Assembly: GCA_024234055.1 (NCBI GenBank)
Contig: JACKOW010000005.1
Location: 124,001 to 188,000 of the forward strand
DNA length: 64,000 bases
Origin: Rhodanobacteraceae bacterium
Lineage (GTDB): Bacteria; Pseudomonadota; Gammaproteobacteria; Xanthomonadales; SZUA-5
Direction: 5' to 3'
The notes below the pieces were generated by a model. That model was given only the letters and a program-made list of their open reading frames with translations. It had not been told where the DNA came from and did not search any database. This document shows positions 8,953 to 17,909 of the stretch, piece after piece; position 1 is the first letter of the stretch; every line of letters begins with the position of its first letter. The translations under genes were made by a program, and so were the position numbers.

Positions 8953-9507
8953 TCAATGCGGCCCGCGCGCCTGCTCCGGCCGCTCGCAGACACCATCCTC
9001 GCAGCCCTTCGAGCGCGCCAGGGCACGCTGTGCCGCCCGCTCCACCAGCCAGCCGAAAGCCGCGGTGAAACCGATTTTCGACAATGCCATGCGGTTTCGA
9101 GCGATCCAGGGATAGACCCGATCCCAGAACGGCCGCAGCGCGCGGTTGGACCAGAGCCCGGCAATGGATTCGATGCCAACCGCACGATAGGCGAGCACGA
9201 ACACATCAACGCCGATGAACCAGCGTCCCCCGGCGTCGCGGGCGTGGATCAGGGCCATCAACGCCGGCACCTGAAAGCCGGCACGGTCGACCGCCGGATC
9301 GTGGAAGTCCGGCGCGGAGCAATCGACCAACTGCAACTGCGCGCGCCGGTCGTAATCGCGCAGCGTGTGCATCTCCTTGCGGCAAAGCGGGCAGCTGGCG
9401 TCGTAGTAGATCGTCAGTGGAAAAGTTGCGTCGTGCGTGCTCAAGGGCCACTCCGGTCGCGAACTGGGATCTATGGAAAACCCCAGCGAGTCTGAGGCTG
9501 CAAGCAT
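8953..9507 (-). CDS. DCC-family (DUF393) thiol-disulfide oxidoreductase-like protein
   Basis: 184 residues. YYDASCPLCRKEM (Cys39, Cys42) is the DxxCPLC signature of the DCC family, small thioredoxin-like redox proteins of mostly unknown substrate. The start at ATG 9507 follows CCGGGGCAGC; an in-frame TTG at about 9454, preceded by GGAG, would give a protein beginning just before the domain. The gene lies 34 bases after the kinase and probably shares its transcript. Its final codons (SKGCEDGVCERPEQ) lie within the duplicated DNA, so the same tail is fused to the truncated kinase near 3691. A similar tail-like stretch occurs near 29260-29303. Confidence 0.8.
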   Translation of the reverse strand: MLAASDSLGFSIDPSSRPEWPLSTHDATFPLTIYYDASCPLCRKEMHTLRDYDRRAQLQLVDCSAPDFHDPAVDRAGFQVPALMALIHARDAGGRWFIGVDVFVLAYRAVGIESIAGLWSNRALRPFWDRVYPWIARNRMALSKIGFTAAFGWLVERAAQRALARSKGCEDGVCERPEQARGPH

Positions 9508-9541
9508 GCTGCCCCGGACGTGGCGTTGCGATGAACCAAGG

Positions 9542-12025
9542 TCAGGTTTGAGGCACGCACGACTGTCGCCCGCGCTCAACGGCGGCGCGCATCGGTGCCG
9601 AGCTCTGTGCAGGCCAGGCGCCGGCAAGCCAGGCGCAGTTCCCCGCACTGGCAAATGCGTTCATGGTGTGGACCAACTGGCGGACATAGCCACTGGGTTG
9701 CACTCGCCAGCCCTCAAGCGCCAGGTTCAGCTGCTCGGCTGCTTCACCGATTCGACCCTGCTGCAGCAGCAGATCGGCGAGCACGCTGCGCGAGCCGATC
9801 ACGAAGATGTGCGTTGCCGGAAGGCGCTGCAGCCGGGTACTCAGCACATCGCGCTGCAGTTCCAGCGCGGTTTCGAGTTGTCCCTGGGCTCGCAGCACTT
9901 CGACCTGCATTTGGCGGGCGCGATCGAGCAGTTCCTGGTTCGCTGATTGCTGGTGCAAGCGGCTGGCCATGGCCACGGCCTGGTCCGCCATCGCTGCGGC
10001 TTCTGCCAGGTCTCCAGCAGCGACCTGATAGCGCGCCATCCACTCGTAATCGATCACCAGACTGCGGTCGTCGCCGTCGAATGCGGCCTCGTCGATCTCG
10101 ATGGCTTGCCGATGCATCTGGATGGCTTCTGCTACACGCCCCATGTCAAACAAACAGGTCGAGAGATTGTGCAGACCTTCGGAGATGAACGGATGCTCGG
10201 GTGGGTAGCTTTCCCGGAACAAAGCCAGGACTTCCTCGAACACCGGCAAGGCCCGTTCGAACTCGCCGCGGTCGGCCTCGACGCTGGCGAGCATGGTCAG
10301 CGCGTTGGCCAGTTGCCGGTTGCTCTGCGGTGTCTGCAGACGCCATGCGGCAACGGCCTGGTTGAAGTAGCTCTCGGCCTGGTCCAGTTGATTGAGGAAG
10401 TAGTAGGCGGTGCCGATCCGATGCAGGCTGTGAATGGTGTTCGGGCTATCTGGGCCCAGGGTCTTGAGACGCATGGCATAGGACTGCTGCATCGCTTCCA
10501 GCATTTCGCGGTAGCGACCGGTGCGACCGTAGACCCGGCCGAGCATCAGGTAGCTCTCGGCGGTGTCGTCGTGTGCACCCAGGAACTGTTTGCGCAGCGC
10601 CAGAGCCATCGCAAACAGGCGCTCGGCGCCGGCGTATTCCGACAGCCCCCAGTACACCTGCCCCATCTTGTGGGCTAGATCGGCGCGGACCAACGGGGCC
10701 GAATCGAGTTGGTCCAGACGGGCGTCGGCGCGCGCCATCAGATCCATGACGGTCGAGTTCTTGCTGATCGCAAAGTCCGTGGCGAGCGAATCGCCGGCGT
10801 CGAACATGTCCAGCATGAAGGCGGCAACCTGATCGGATTTCTGCGCCTCCAGCCGCGCTTCCTGACGCAGACGGCTTTCCCGGAATACCCCGAGGCTGAG
10901 CGCAATGGCCACCAGCGAAGCCGCCGCCAGCCAGCGATAGTTGCGACGCAGATAGCGGCTTGCGCGATAGACAGCTGTCTGTTTCTGCGCCGCCACCGGC
11001 CGGTGATCCAGATAACGAATCAGATCCTCTGCCAACAGACGCGCACCCCGATAACGACGGTGCGGTTCCAGATGCATGGCCTGCAGAATGATGGCGTCCA
11101 GATCACCGCGCAGTTCGCGCTGCAGTGCTGGCGGACAAAGCGCGGAGGGCAGTGGCGGCGTGCCCTTCAGAATGGCGGCATCGAGCTGCATGCCGGCCAG
11201 GTTCCACGGCTTGCTGCCCGTCAGGCTTTCGAACAGCAACACCCCCAGCGCGTAGACGTCCGTGGCCACACTGATCGGCTCCCCGCGCACCTGTTCGGGC
11301 GCCGCATAGGCCGGCGTGCGTGGATGGCTGTCGGTGTGGGTCAGCTGCGCGCCAGCGTCATCCAGCCGCTTGGCGATGCCGAAATCAAGCAACCGCGGTT
11401 CGCCGCGCTGGTCGATCAGGATATTGCCCGGCTTGATGTCGCGATGAACCACCAACTGACCGTGCGCATAGTCCACGGCGTCGAGCAGCTTGAGGATCAC
11501 CCGCAGACGCTGACGCACGCTCATCGCCGCCAGACCCTGCAAGAAGGGCTGACCCTCGACATACTCCATCGCCAGCCACGGCGTACCGTCCTCAGCCACG
11601 CCGACCTGCAGCAAATGCGCGATATTGGGGTGGTCCAGCCGGGCCAGAATGGCCTGCTCGGCATGAAAGCGCCGAGTGATGTCGGGGCCCATGAAGCGCC
11701 CACGCAGCAGCTTGACCGCGGCCCTGCCACCCAGATCCTGCCTCTCGGCCAGATAAACCCGGCCGTTGCCGCCCTCGCCTATCAAGCGCTCGATCAGGAA
11801 TGGCCCGAGCCGTTGGCCAATCAGCAGATCTTCCGGGTTCCGCAAAGACGACGGCAAGTCGGGCAATCCATGGTCCGCCGCCTGATGCGCCTGCAGCAGG
11901 CGGTGCAGCTCCTTGGCAACCACCGGATCGGTTTCGGCGGCCAGCGGCCCGGACCAGCGCGTAGGCTCAAGTTCGCAGAGCTGATCGAACAGCTCCTTTA
12001 CCCGCTGCCATTGTTCCGGTGTCAC
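9542..12025 (-). CDS. Membrane Ser/Thr protein kinase with C-terminal TPR domain
   Basis: 827 residues. The GTG start at 12025 overlaps the sigma-factor stop (GTGA), as in translationally coupled genes, and gives the usual family start (VTPEQWQRVKELF). Residues 1-65 form a short helical region. The kinase domain is about 73-345: glycine loop GEGGNG at 83-88, Lys105, HRDIKPGN at 194-201, DFG at 214-216, then APE. A membrane helix follows at about 363-381, then roughly 430 residues of TPR repeats, presumably periplasmic. The nucleotide- and catalysis-related residues are present, so it should be active. This sigma-kinase-TPR arrangement is a known class in which an ECF-like sigma factor is encoded beside a PknB-type kinase; the signal is unknown. 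A 5'-truncated copy lies at 3692-4336. Confidence 0.92.
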   Translation of the reverse strand: MTPEQWQRVKELFDQLCELEPTRWSGPLAAETDPVVAKELHRLLQAHQAADHGLPDLPSSLRNPEDLLIGQRLGPFLIERLIGEGGNGRVYLAERQDLGGRAAVKLLRGRFMGPDITRRFHAEQAILARLDHPNIAHLLQVGVAEDGTPWLAMEYVEGQPFLQGLAAMSVRQRLRVILKLLDAVDYAHGQLVVHRDIKPGNILIDQRGEPRLLDFGIAKRLDDAGAQLTHTDSHPRTPAYAAPEQVRGEPISVATDVYALGVLLFESLTGSKPWNLAGMQLDAAILKGTPPLPSALCPPALQRELRGDLDAIILQAMHLEPHRRYRGARLLAEDLIRYLDHRPVAAQKQTAVYRASRYLRRNYRWLAAASLVAIALSLGVFRESRLRQEARLEAQKSDQVAAFMLDMFDAGDSLATDFAISKNSTVMDLMARADARLDQLDSAPLVRADLAHKMGQVYWGLSEYAGAERLFAMALALRKQFLGAHDDTAESYLMLGRVYGRTGRYREMLEAMQQSYAMRLKTLGPDSPNTIHSLHRIGTAYYFLNQLDQAESYFNQAVAAWRLQTPQSNRQLANALTMLASVEADRGEFERALPVFEEVLALFRESYPPEHPFISEGLHNLSTCLFDMGRVAEAIQMHRQAIEIDEAAFDGDDRSLVIDYEWMARYQVAAGDLAEAAAMADQAVAMASRLHQQSANQELLDRARQMQVEVLRAQGQLETALELQRDVLSTRLQRLPATHIFVIGSRSVLADLLLQQGRIGEAAEQLNLALEGWRVQPSGYVRQLVHTMNAFASAGNCAWLAGAWPAQSSAPMRAAVERGRQSCVPQT

Positions 12026-12600
12026 GGCGGATCCTGCAGATGGGCGACCAGCCAGGCGCGCGCCAGGGTCCATTCGCGCTTGACCGAGGTCGGCGACGAG
12101 CCCAGCAGCTCAGCGGTTTCGTTGATCGAGAAGCCGGCGAAGTAGCGCAGCTCGACGATCTGCACCTGGTGCGGATCGAGTTCACTCAGCTTTCCCAATG
12201 CCAGGTCCAGCGCCAGCAGCTGATCCGACTCCGTTTGATCAATCGGCGCTTCATAGCGGTCGGTCAGGGTCACCTGCACTTGATCAGCCCCGCGCTTGAG
12301 GCGGCTGCCGTGGCGCGCGTGGTCGATCAGCACCCGCCGCATCAAGTGCCCGGACAGAGCGAGAAAATCACGCTCGGAGTCAAATGCCAGCTCCGGATAG
12401 CTGGCCGCGAGCTTCATCCACGCCTCGTGGACCAGTGCGGTGGTGTTGAGGCTGTGACCTTCGCGCTCGCCCTGCAGCTGCTGATGCGCCATCCGCCGCA
12501 GGCTCTGGTAGAGCTCCGGTAGCAATTGCTCCGGGCTGACCCCGCAGCGCGTGGCCAGTGACTCCAGATTGTGCAATTCCGCTGGCGTGGCACTCGTCAT
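12022..12600 (-). CDS. ECF-like RNA polymerase sigma factor (TIGR02999 type)
   Basis: 192 residues. Sigma region 2 covers about 25-95 (ELYQSLRRMAHQQL, ALVHEAWMKL, FLALSGHLMRRVLIDHAR) and region 4 about 125-190 (VQIVELRYFAGFSINETAEL, then a recognition helix with SPTSVKREW). The middle ARHGSRLKRG linker is typical of the TIGR02999 subfamily. No anti-sigma gene is adjacent. Instead the next gene is a membrane kinase overlapping by four bases, so control by phosphorylation is likely in this family. It is divergent from the secreted FG-GAP gene at 12988, which could be a target, though no promoter motif was proven. Confidence 0.9.
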   Translation of the reverse strand: MTSATPAELHNLESLATRCGVSPEQLLPELYQSLRRMAHQQLQGEREGHSLNTTALVHEAWMKLAASYPELAFDSERDFLALSGHLMRRVLIDHARHGSRLKRGADQVQVTLTDRYEAPIDQTESDQLLALDLALGKLSELDPHQVQIVELRYFAGFSINETAELLGSSPTSVKREWTLARAWLVAHLQDPP

Positions 12601-12987
12601 GCGCTCATACCCGATCGTTCAAAGTGAAAGCGTTCCGTCACCGACCATTTTCCGTCCGCTCCGAGGCATCTCACTTGCCAGCGCGAACTTTAGCAGTGCG
12701 TGGGCGCGAGCGTGGTGAGCGTCGAGCTTCCTCAGGAACTGCACGGCGACCTTGAACTGGCGTGTTCCGGAGGTAGGCCGAGGGTGCCGCGCAGCGGCTC
12801 CCCGGCGCATTCGGCGTCAACGCCAGCCGTGCTCCGCATGCTTCAGTCCGGACTTGGTCCGTTTTTCCGTCAAAGCGCGCTGTCTTTATCAAGAGCCCTG
12901 ATCCAGCCAGCCACCGATCGACGGCACATCGTCATCCGCTGCGGGCGATCAAGGCTCACCGTCAATCACGCGCAATGGGGGAAACTG
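12601..12987. other. Divergent intergenic region between sigma gene and FG-GAP gene
   Basis: 387 bases with no supportable gene; an upstream extension of the FG-GAP frame passes through but lacks a start with a ribosome site. It must hold the promoters for the sigma-kinase operon and for the FG-GAP gene. No clear promoter consensus was recognised. Confidence 0.5.
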
Positions 12988-15066
12988 ATGAAGACCCAGC
13001 AAGCAGAGCATTCGACCGGGCCAGGAGCCGTCCAAACACCCGCGCCACTTCCCGCTCAATTGGTTGCCGGCAGCTTCCTCGGCCATGTGCTGAGCGCGGC
13101 GCTGCTGTGCACCCTGGCGGTGAGCGCTGCGCAGGCGCAAAGTTCGCCGCGGCTACTGAGTGGCCTGAACGGCTCCAACGGCTTCAAGATCGACGGCGCC
13201 CTGGCCGACGACCAACTGGGTGACGCCGCCAGCAACGCTGGCGATGTCAACGGTGACGGCCTGGATGATCTGTTGGTCGGCGCCCCTGGCGCTGATCCCA
13301 ACGGCAGCCTGTCAGGCAGCAGCTATGTGCTCTTTGGGCAAAGCGGCGGTTTTGCCTCGCCTTTGTCGGTCAGCACGCTGACGGGCAACAGCGGCTTCCA
13401 ACTCAATGGTGAGGCGATGTTTGACTTTTCTGGATCCAGCCTGGCTGGCGCCGGCGATGTCAATGGGGATGGCCTGGATGATTTTCTGATTGGCGCATTC
13501 TCTGCCCAACCAAACGGCGCCAATTCCGGTCGCGCCTATCTGGTTTTCGGAACGACCACCGGCTTCCCGTCGCCGCTGGCCTTGTCTGCCTTGAACGGCA
13601 GCAACGGCGTCCAGCTCGATGGCGAGGCGGCCGGGGACGACGCAGGGGAATCAATCAGCAGCGCCGGAGATATCAATGGCGACGGCTTTGCTGACGTGCT
13701 GATTCGTGCGGCAAATGGCGGCCAGAGCGGCAGAGCCTATGTGGTTTTCGGGCAGAGCGCAGGCTTCCTCTCACCACTGGCGCTCGGCAGCCTGAATGGC
13801 CAGAACGGGTTCAGGCTCGACAGTACAGAAGGCGACGGTCAGGTCTCGTCGGTCAGCGGCCTTGGCGACGTCAACGGCGACGGCGTGGACGATCTGATCG
13901 TCGGCACATTGAGAACTGCTGCCGGCCTTCCAGCCGCGCAGCGTAGCTATGTGCTGTTCGGCAACCGCAACGGCTTTGACGCAGCGATTGCCTTGTCCGC
14001 TCTCGGCGGCACCGTTGGCTTCCGCATCGATGGTGAGGCGGTGGGCTCCCCCACTGTCAGCGCCGCGGGCGACGTCAACGGCGATGGTCTCAATGATCTG
14101 CTGGTTGGCGAGCCTTCTGCGGCTGGCAACAGCGGCAGCGCTTATGTCGTTTACGGGCGCAGCAGCGGCTTTCCCTCGCCACTGCTGCTATCCAGCCTGA
14201 GTAGCGCCGAGGGCTTCCGGCTTGACGGTGAGCTGGCCAACGACCGCGCCGGAGTCGCGCTTGCAAGCGCCGGCGATCTCAACGGCGATGGTATGGACGA
14301 TCTGCTCATCGGCACGGGACGTGCGGACCCGAATTTTGGCGTTATCGGCATCAGCTACGTCGTCTACGGGCGCAGCAGCTTTCCCGCGACGCTGGCGCTG
14401 GCCAGCCTGGACGGGATCAACGGCTATGCGCTGACCGGCGAGGTGGCGCGCGACTTCATGGGCGCATCGGTCAGCGGCGCCGGCGATCTCAACGGCGACG
14501 GCCTTGATGATTTGGTCGTTGGAGCGAGCCGCTCTGACATGAGCGCCAACAACGCCGGCCGCAGCTACGTGGTCTTTGGGGCCCGCGATCGAATCTTCCG
14601 CGATGGCAACGAGAACACCAATCTCGACCAGTTCTACCCGCGGCTGGCCGTTCGCGCCGGCTTTATCGGCAGCGCGGTGCGCTGGAGCAACGGCGCCACC
14701 TGCAACTGCGACGATGCGCCGTTTGATTTCAATATCTACCGCAGCGGCGCAGATATGGCGTTCTTCTGGCCCAGTGGTGGAGTCAACGCCGGCGTGGTCT
14801 CAGGCAGCACCTACGAGGTGCTGCAGCCTGGCGCGGTGATCGGCGCGAACTCGACGTTCAGCGCCGACGCCACCGTCGCCGCCACCGCCAACTGGCGCGC
14901 CGGCACCACCGGCTATCTGGGTTTCCGCTGGGCCAATTTGAACAGCGGTTTCATCGCCTACGGCTACGCCAAGATCCAGACTACCGGTCCCAACGGCTAT
15001 CCCGTGAAGATCCTGCGCTACGGCATCAATCTGACCGGGCTATCTGTGACGATTCCGCCGGAATAG
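12988..15066 (+). CDS. Secreted FG-GAP repeat beta-propeller protein
   Basis: 692 residues from ATG 12988, preceded by GGGGGAA at good spacing. A long N-region ends in a signal peptide (GHVLSAALLCTLAVSAAQAQ). Seven FG-GAP repeats follow, each with AGDxNGDGxDDxLxG and a YVxFG strand, spaced about 60-70 residues apart, which together make an integrin-alpha-like propeller. After DRIFRDGNE at about residue 535 comes a C-terminal beta domain of about 155 residues with GTTGYLGFRW and YGYAKI, like the domain often found before PEP-CTERM sorting signals, but no sorting signal is present. It is probably secreted and adhesive or matrix-binding. It is divergent from the sigma-kinase operon. Confidence 0.9.
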   Translation: MKTQQAEHSTGPGAVQTPAPLPAQLVAGSFLGHVLSAALLCTLAVSAAQAQSSPRLLSGLNGSNGFKIDGALADDQLGDAASNAGDVNGDGLDDLLVGAPGADPNGSLSGSSYVLFGQSGGFASPLSVSTLTGNSGFQLNGEAMFDFSGSSLAGAGDVNGDGLDDFLIGAFSAQPNGANSGRAYLVFGTTTGFPSPLALSALNGSNGVQLDGEAAGDDAGESISSAGDINGDGFADVLIRAANGGQSGRAYVVFGQSAGFLSPLALGSLNGQNGFRLDSTEGDGQVSSVSGLGDVNGDGVDDLIVGTLRTAAGLPAAQRSYVLFGNRNGFDAAIALSALGGTVGFRIDGEAVGSPTVSAAGDVNGDGLNDLLVGEPSAAGNSGSAYVVYGRSSGFPSPLLLSSLSSAEGFRLDGELANDRAGVALASAGDLNGDGMDDLLIGTGRADPNFGVIGISYVVYGRSSFPATLALASLDGINGYALTGEVARDFMGASVSGAGDLNGDGLDDLVVGASRSDMSANNAGRSYVVFGARDRIFRDGNENTNLDQFYPRLAVRAGFIGSAVRWSNGATCNCDDAPFDFNIYRSGADMAFFWPSGGVNAGVVSGSTYEVLQPGAVIGANSTFSADATVAATANWRAGTTGYLGFRWANLNSGFIAYGYAKIQTTGPNGYPVKILRYGINLTGLSVTIPPE

Positions 15067-15073
15067 CCGGGTG

Positions 15074-15105
15074 GTGCCCAGCCGATACAGTAGTCGGCTG
15101 GGCAC
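15074..15105. terminator. Bidirectional terminator hairpin
   Basis: GTGCCCAGCCGA (15074-15085) and TCGGCTGGGCAC (15094-15105) form a perfect 12-base-pair stem with an 8-base loop. It lies between the convergent FG-GAP and AbgT genes. It lacks a strong T run, so termination strength is uncertain. Confidence 0.65.
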
Positions 15106-15144
15106 TGAACCGGGCTGAGGATGCGATTGTGGGGAAAGCCCCGA

Positions 15145-16731
15145 TCAACCAGCCGCAGGGTAGCTGAAGGAAGAGCCGATACCGAGCGGGATACCAAGCG
15201 CCCAGAAGCCCACCAGGAACAGCGTCCAGCCGACCAGCAAGGCCACCGAATACGGCAGCATCAGCGCCAGCAGGCTGCCGATACCACTGGCTTTCACGTA
15301 TTTCTGGCAGAACACCACAATCAAGGGGAAATACGGCATCAGCGGCGTGATGATGTTGGTGCTGGAGTCGCCGACCCGGTAGGCGGCCTGGGTCAGATCC
15401 GGTGAAACGCCCAGTTGCATCAGCATCGGCACCATGATCGCGCCGATCAGTGCCCACTTTGCCGAGGCCGAGCCCACCAGCAGATTGACGAAGGCCGACA
15501 GCATGACGATGCCAACCACCGTCAGCGCGGTAGGCAGACCCATCGTCTGCAGCAGATTGGCGCCCTTGATCGCAAACAGCACGCCGAGGTTGGACTGGCT
15601 GAAAGCGTAGATGAACTGGGCGCAGAAGAAGGCCATGACGATGTAGTAGCCCATGCCGCTCATGGCCTTGCTCATGCCGGCGATGACGTCACGGTGGCTC
15701 TTGACCGTGCCGGCGACGTAGCCGTAGACCACGCCCGGAATCAGGAAGAAGATGAAGATCAACCCGACGATCGACTGCATCACCGGCGCTGCCCCCACCA
15801 GCAAGCGGCTTTGACCGGCCGGCACTTGCTCGGCCGGTGCCGCCCATGGCGTGGCTTCGGGCAACAGGGTCAGCACGAACAGGCCACCGGCAATGAGCAT
15901 GGCGAGCAGGGCCGCATTGAGGCCCCGCTTCTCGGCCGGTCGCAGTTCCTCCATCGTCGGCATCTGCGACTGGTCGCCGTCGACCACGGCCGACTTCAGG
16001 CGCGGCTCGATCACCCGGTCGGTGATGTACCAGCCGATCGCAATCACCAACAGGCTGGAGGCCGTGGTGAAGAAGTAGTTGTTGAGCGGATTGACCTGCA
16101 CGCTGGCGTCGGTGAGATGAGCCGCCGCCTGACTGAGGCCGGAGAGCAGCGGATCCAGGCTGGACGGCAGGAACAGCGTCGCCGAGAAACCTCCGGACAC
16201 GCCGGCGAAAGCGGCGGCGATGCCAGCCAGGGGATGCCGGCCTGCCGCGTAGAAGATGACCGCGCCGAGCGGAATCACCAGCACATAGCCGGCATCCACC
16301 GCGACATGACTCAGGATGCCCACGGCAATCAGCATGGGCGTCAGCAAGGCCGCCGGGGTCAGGCTCAAGATGCGCCGCAATCCGGCATTGATGAATCCGG
16401 TGTGCTCGGCAACACCCAGGCCGAGCATGGCCACCAGCACCACACCCAGCGGATGGAAGGTCACGAAGGTGGTGACCAGCTTGGCCATGAACGCGGTCAG
16501 AGCGCCACCACCCAGCAGATTGACGATCTGGATCGGCTCACCGCTGCGCGGGTCCACCTCGGTGAAGCTCACGCCCGAAAGCAGCCAGGAAAAGGCCCAG
16601 ACCGCGAACATCAGCAGCAGAAACAACACCGCCGGATCGGGCAGCTTGTTGCCCGCGCGCTCGACCAGGTCAAGCAGGCGGAAGACGAGTCCCTTCGGCG
16701 CCACAGCGGCGGCCGACCTCGAATCGCTCAT
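15145..16731 (-). CDS. AbgT-family p-aminobenzoyl-glutamate transporter
   Basis: 528 residues, close to the family length (E. coli AbgT about 510). The start at ATG 16731 is followed by a short soluble N-tail and then about ten to twelve hydrophobic helices. Family-like stretches include NKLPDPAVLFLLLM, HPLGVVLVAMLGLGVAEHTG, SHVAVDAGYVLVIPLGA, GVSGGFSATLFLPSSLDPLL and the C-terminal GDSSTNIITPLMPYFPLIV. AbgT proteins move p-aminobenzoyl-glutamate, a folate breakdown product, and some members export sulfonamides or other metabolites. They act at the inner membrane using an ion gradient. No peptidase partner (AbgA/B) is beside it, so the real substrate is open. Confidence 0.9.
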   Translation of the reverse strand: MSDSRSAAAVAPKGLVFRLLDLVERAGNKLPDPAVLFLLLMFAVWAFSWLLSGVSFTEVDPRSGEPIQIVNLLGGGALTAFMAKLVTTFVTFHPLGVVLVAMLGLGVAEHTGFINAGLRRILSLTPAALLTPMLIAVGILSHVAVDAGYVLVIPLGAVIFYAAGRHPLAGIAAAFAGVSGGFSATLFLPSSLDPLLSGLSQAAAHLTDASVQVNPLNNYFFTTASSLLVIAIGWYITDRVIEPRLKSAVVDGDQSQMPTMEELRPAEKRGLNAALLAMLIAGGLFVLTLLPEATPWAAPAEQVPAGQSRLLVGAAPVMQSIVGLIFIFFLIPGVVYGYVAGTVKSHRDVIAGMSKAMSGMGYYIVMAFFCAQFIYAFSQSNLGVLFAIKGANLLQTMGLPTALTVVGIVMLSAFVNLLVGSASAKWALIGAIMVPMLMQLGVSPDLTQAAYRVGDSSTNIITPLMPYFPLIVVFCQKYVKASGIGSLLALMLPYSVALLVGWTLFLVGFWALGIPLGIGSSFSYPAAG

Positions 16732-17015
16732 GTGTGAACCCCGTGGATCAGTCGTCGGAAAGTGCTGCCTTGGCCGCTCAGGATGCAGTGTTGCCGGCAT
16801 AGATTTCGTGAGCGCAGGGCAATTCTCGACCCGGGGCTGTCCAGTTTCATCAGCGGCTACCCCATGAAGGTCGTTGGCCAGGATCCTGGATGCGCTGTCC
16901 ACGACAGCGCGCCAGGGGCTCGGCCTCGTCCAGGATAGCGCCTACCGAAAATGGGCACTCAGCCCCAGAGAACACGCGCGATCGCCCGCCTCAAGCCCAT
17001 GCAAGCCGCTGCCGT
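16732..17015. other. Gene-free stretch upstream of the AbgT gene
   Basis: About 280 bases before the repeat at 17016. It should contain the AbgT promoter. No coding sequence, RNA gene or strong inverted repeat was recognised. Confidence 0.4.
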
Positions 17016-17101
17016 GGAGGGCGACGCGCTGCGGCGCCGCGCTTGTTGTCCCGGAAGATCAACAGCGGCCGCGCAGGCGCGCGTCCCTCCTCAAGGCCGC
17101 T
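17016..17101 (+). repeat. GC-rich dispersed repeat, copy A
   Basis: This stretch (GGAGGGCG at its start, GGCCGCGCAGGCGCGCGTCC near its end) resembles 36926-37010 in the same orientation and 32467-32551 in inverted orientation. Its last bases overlap the final three codons and stop of rnhA, so the repeat may supply the end of that gene. Confidence 0.65.
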
Positions 17102-17909
17102 GACTGATCGCCAGTATCTCGGTCACATCCAGCGCCTGGTTGTAGCGGAGCCAATCCCTGGCCCGGCTTTGGCGGGCCAGGTTAGCCATGCGATCGGCCA
17201 GTTCATTGCCTTCCACGCCAGCGTGGCCGTTGACGTGCATGACCTTGACCTGATCCTTCAGTGTCTGGTGCAGGGCGTACATGGACTGGATCAGCCCCAG
17301 GTTCTTGATCTCGCCACCGGCTCTGGTCCAGCCTCTTCTCTTCCAGCCCTCGGCCCATTGGGTGACGCACTGGATCGCGTATTTGGAATCACAGAAGATC
17401 GCCACCGATTGGCCCTCGTCGATCTCCTGCTTCGCGATGATCAAGGCCTGATGAAAGGCGTTCAACTCGGCCGTGTTGTTGGTTCCACGCGGATGGTGCA
17501 AGCCGTACCAGAGTTCCGACAAGGCCCCTTGGCGGTACACCGCCAAGCCGGAGCCGGACAGGCCGGGATTGGGTTCGCAGCCGCCGTCGGCGTAGATCTT
17601 CACATCGATGGGCAGCGCCGCGATGTCTTTCGCGGTCCAGGTTTTGGGTGATCTGGCGGCGCTGCTGCGTTTGGCGGCTTTCGCCACCTTGGCGACAGCG
17701 GCTGACGCCGTGGCCGCAGACGCAGAGGTGCAGCCCGTAGAAGCCACAACACCGCGATTGCCGCTGTACGCCGCATCGGCCTCGGACCGGCTGCCGAAGG
17801 ACTTGAATCGGGCCCCGGGGAACTTGTCTACCTGAGCTCTGCAGCTCTCCCAGTCGCGATAGATGCCGGGCTTTCTGCCTGCCCAAACCACGTAGAACTT
17901 CGCTGCCAC
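17091..17909 (-). CDS. rnhA: Ribonuclease HI with N-terminal hybrid-binding domain
   Basis: 272 residues, cutting the RNA strand of RNA-DNA hybrids. The GTG start at 17909 has GAGGG just upstream and begins the hybrid-binding domain (AKFYVVWAGRKPGIYRDWES, to about residue 48). A low-complexity Ala/Lys/Ser linker follows at about 49-95, then the RNase H fold with its four acidic residues: Asp108 in YADGG, Glu148 in NTAELNAF, Asp174 in IFCDSKYA, Asp239 in GNELADRM. His229 lies in NGHAG. This eukaryote-like two-domain layout is known in some bacteria, whereas E. coli RNase HI lacks the N-domain. The last codons overlap a dispersed repeat. Confidence 0.93.
   Translation of the reverse strand: MAAKFYVVWAGRKPGIYRDWESCRAQVDKFPGARFKSFGSRSEADAAYSGNRGVVASTGCTSASAATASAAVAKVAKAAKRSSAARSPKTWTAKDIAALPIDVKIYADGGCEPNPGLSGSGLAVYRQGALSELWYGLHHPRGTNNTAELNAFHQALIIAKQEIDEGQSVAIFCDSKYAIQCVTQWAEGWKRRGWTRAGGEIKNLGLIQSMYALHQTLKDQVKVMHVNGHAGVEGNELADRMANLARQSRARDWLRYNQALDVTEILAISQRP

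Noticed and set aside
10709..12145. 478-codon plus-strand frame opposite the kinase
   Set aside because: Antisense of a clear kinase gene; no domain, and a matching shorter shadow exists over the kinase pseudogene.
15415..16737. 440-codon His/Gln/Arg-rich plus-strand frame opposite the AbgT gene
   Set aside because: Composition is that of a reversed membrane protein; no start signal.
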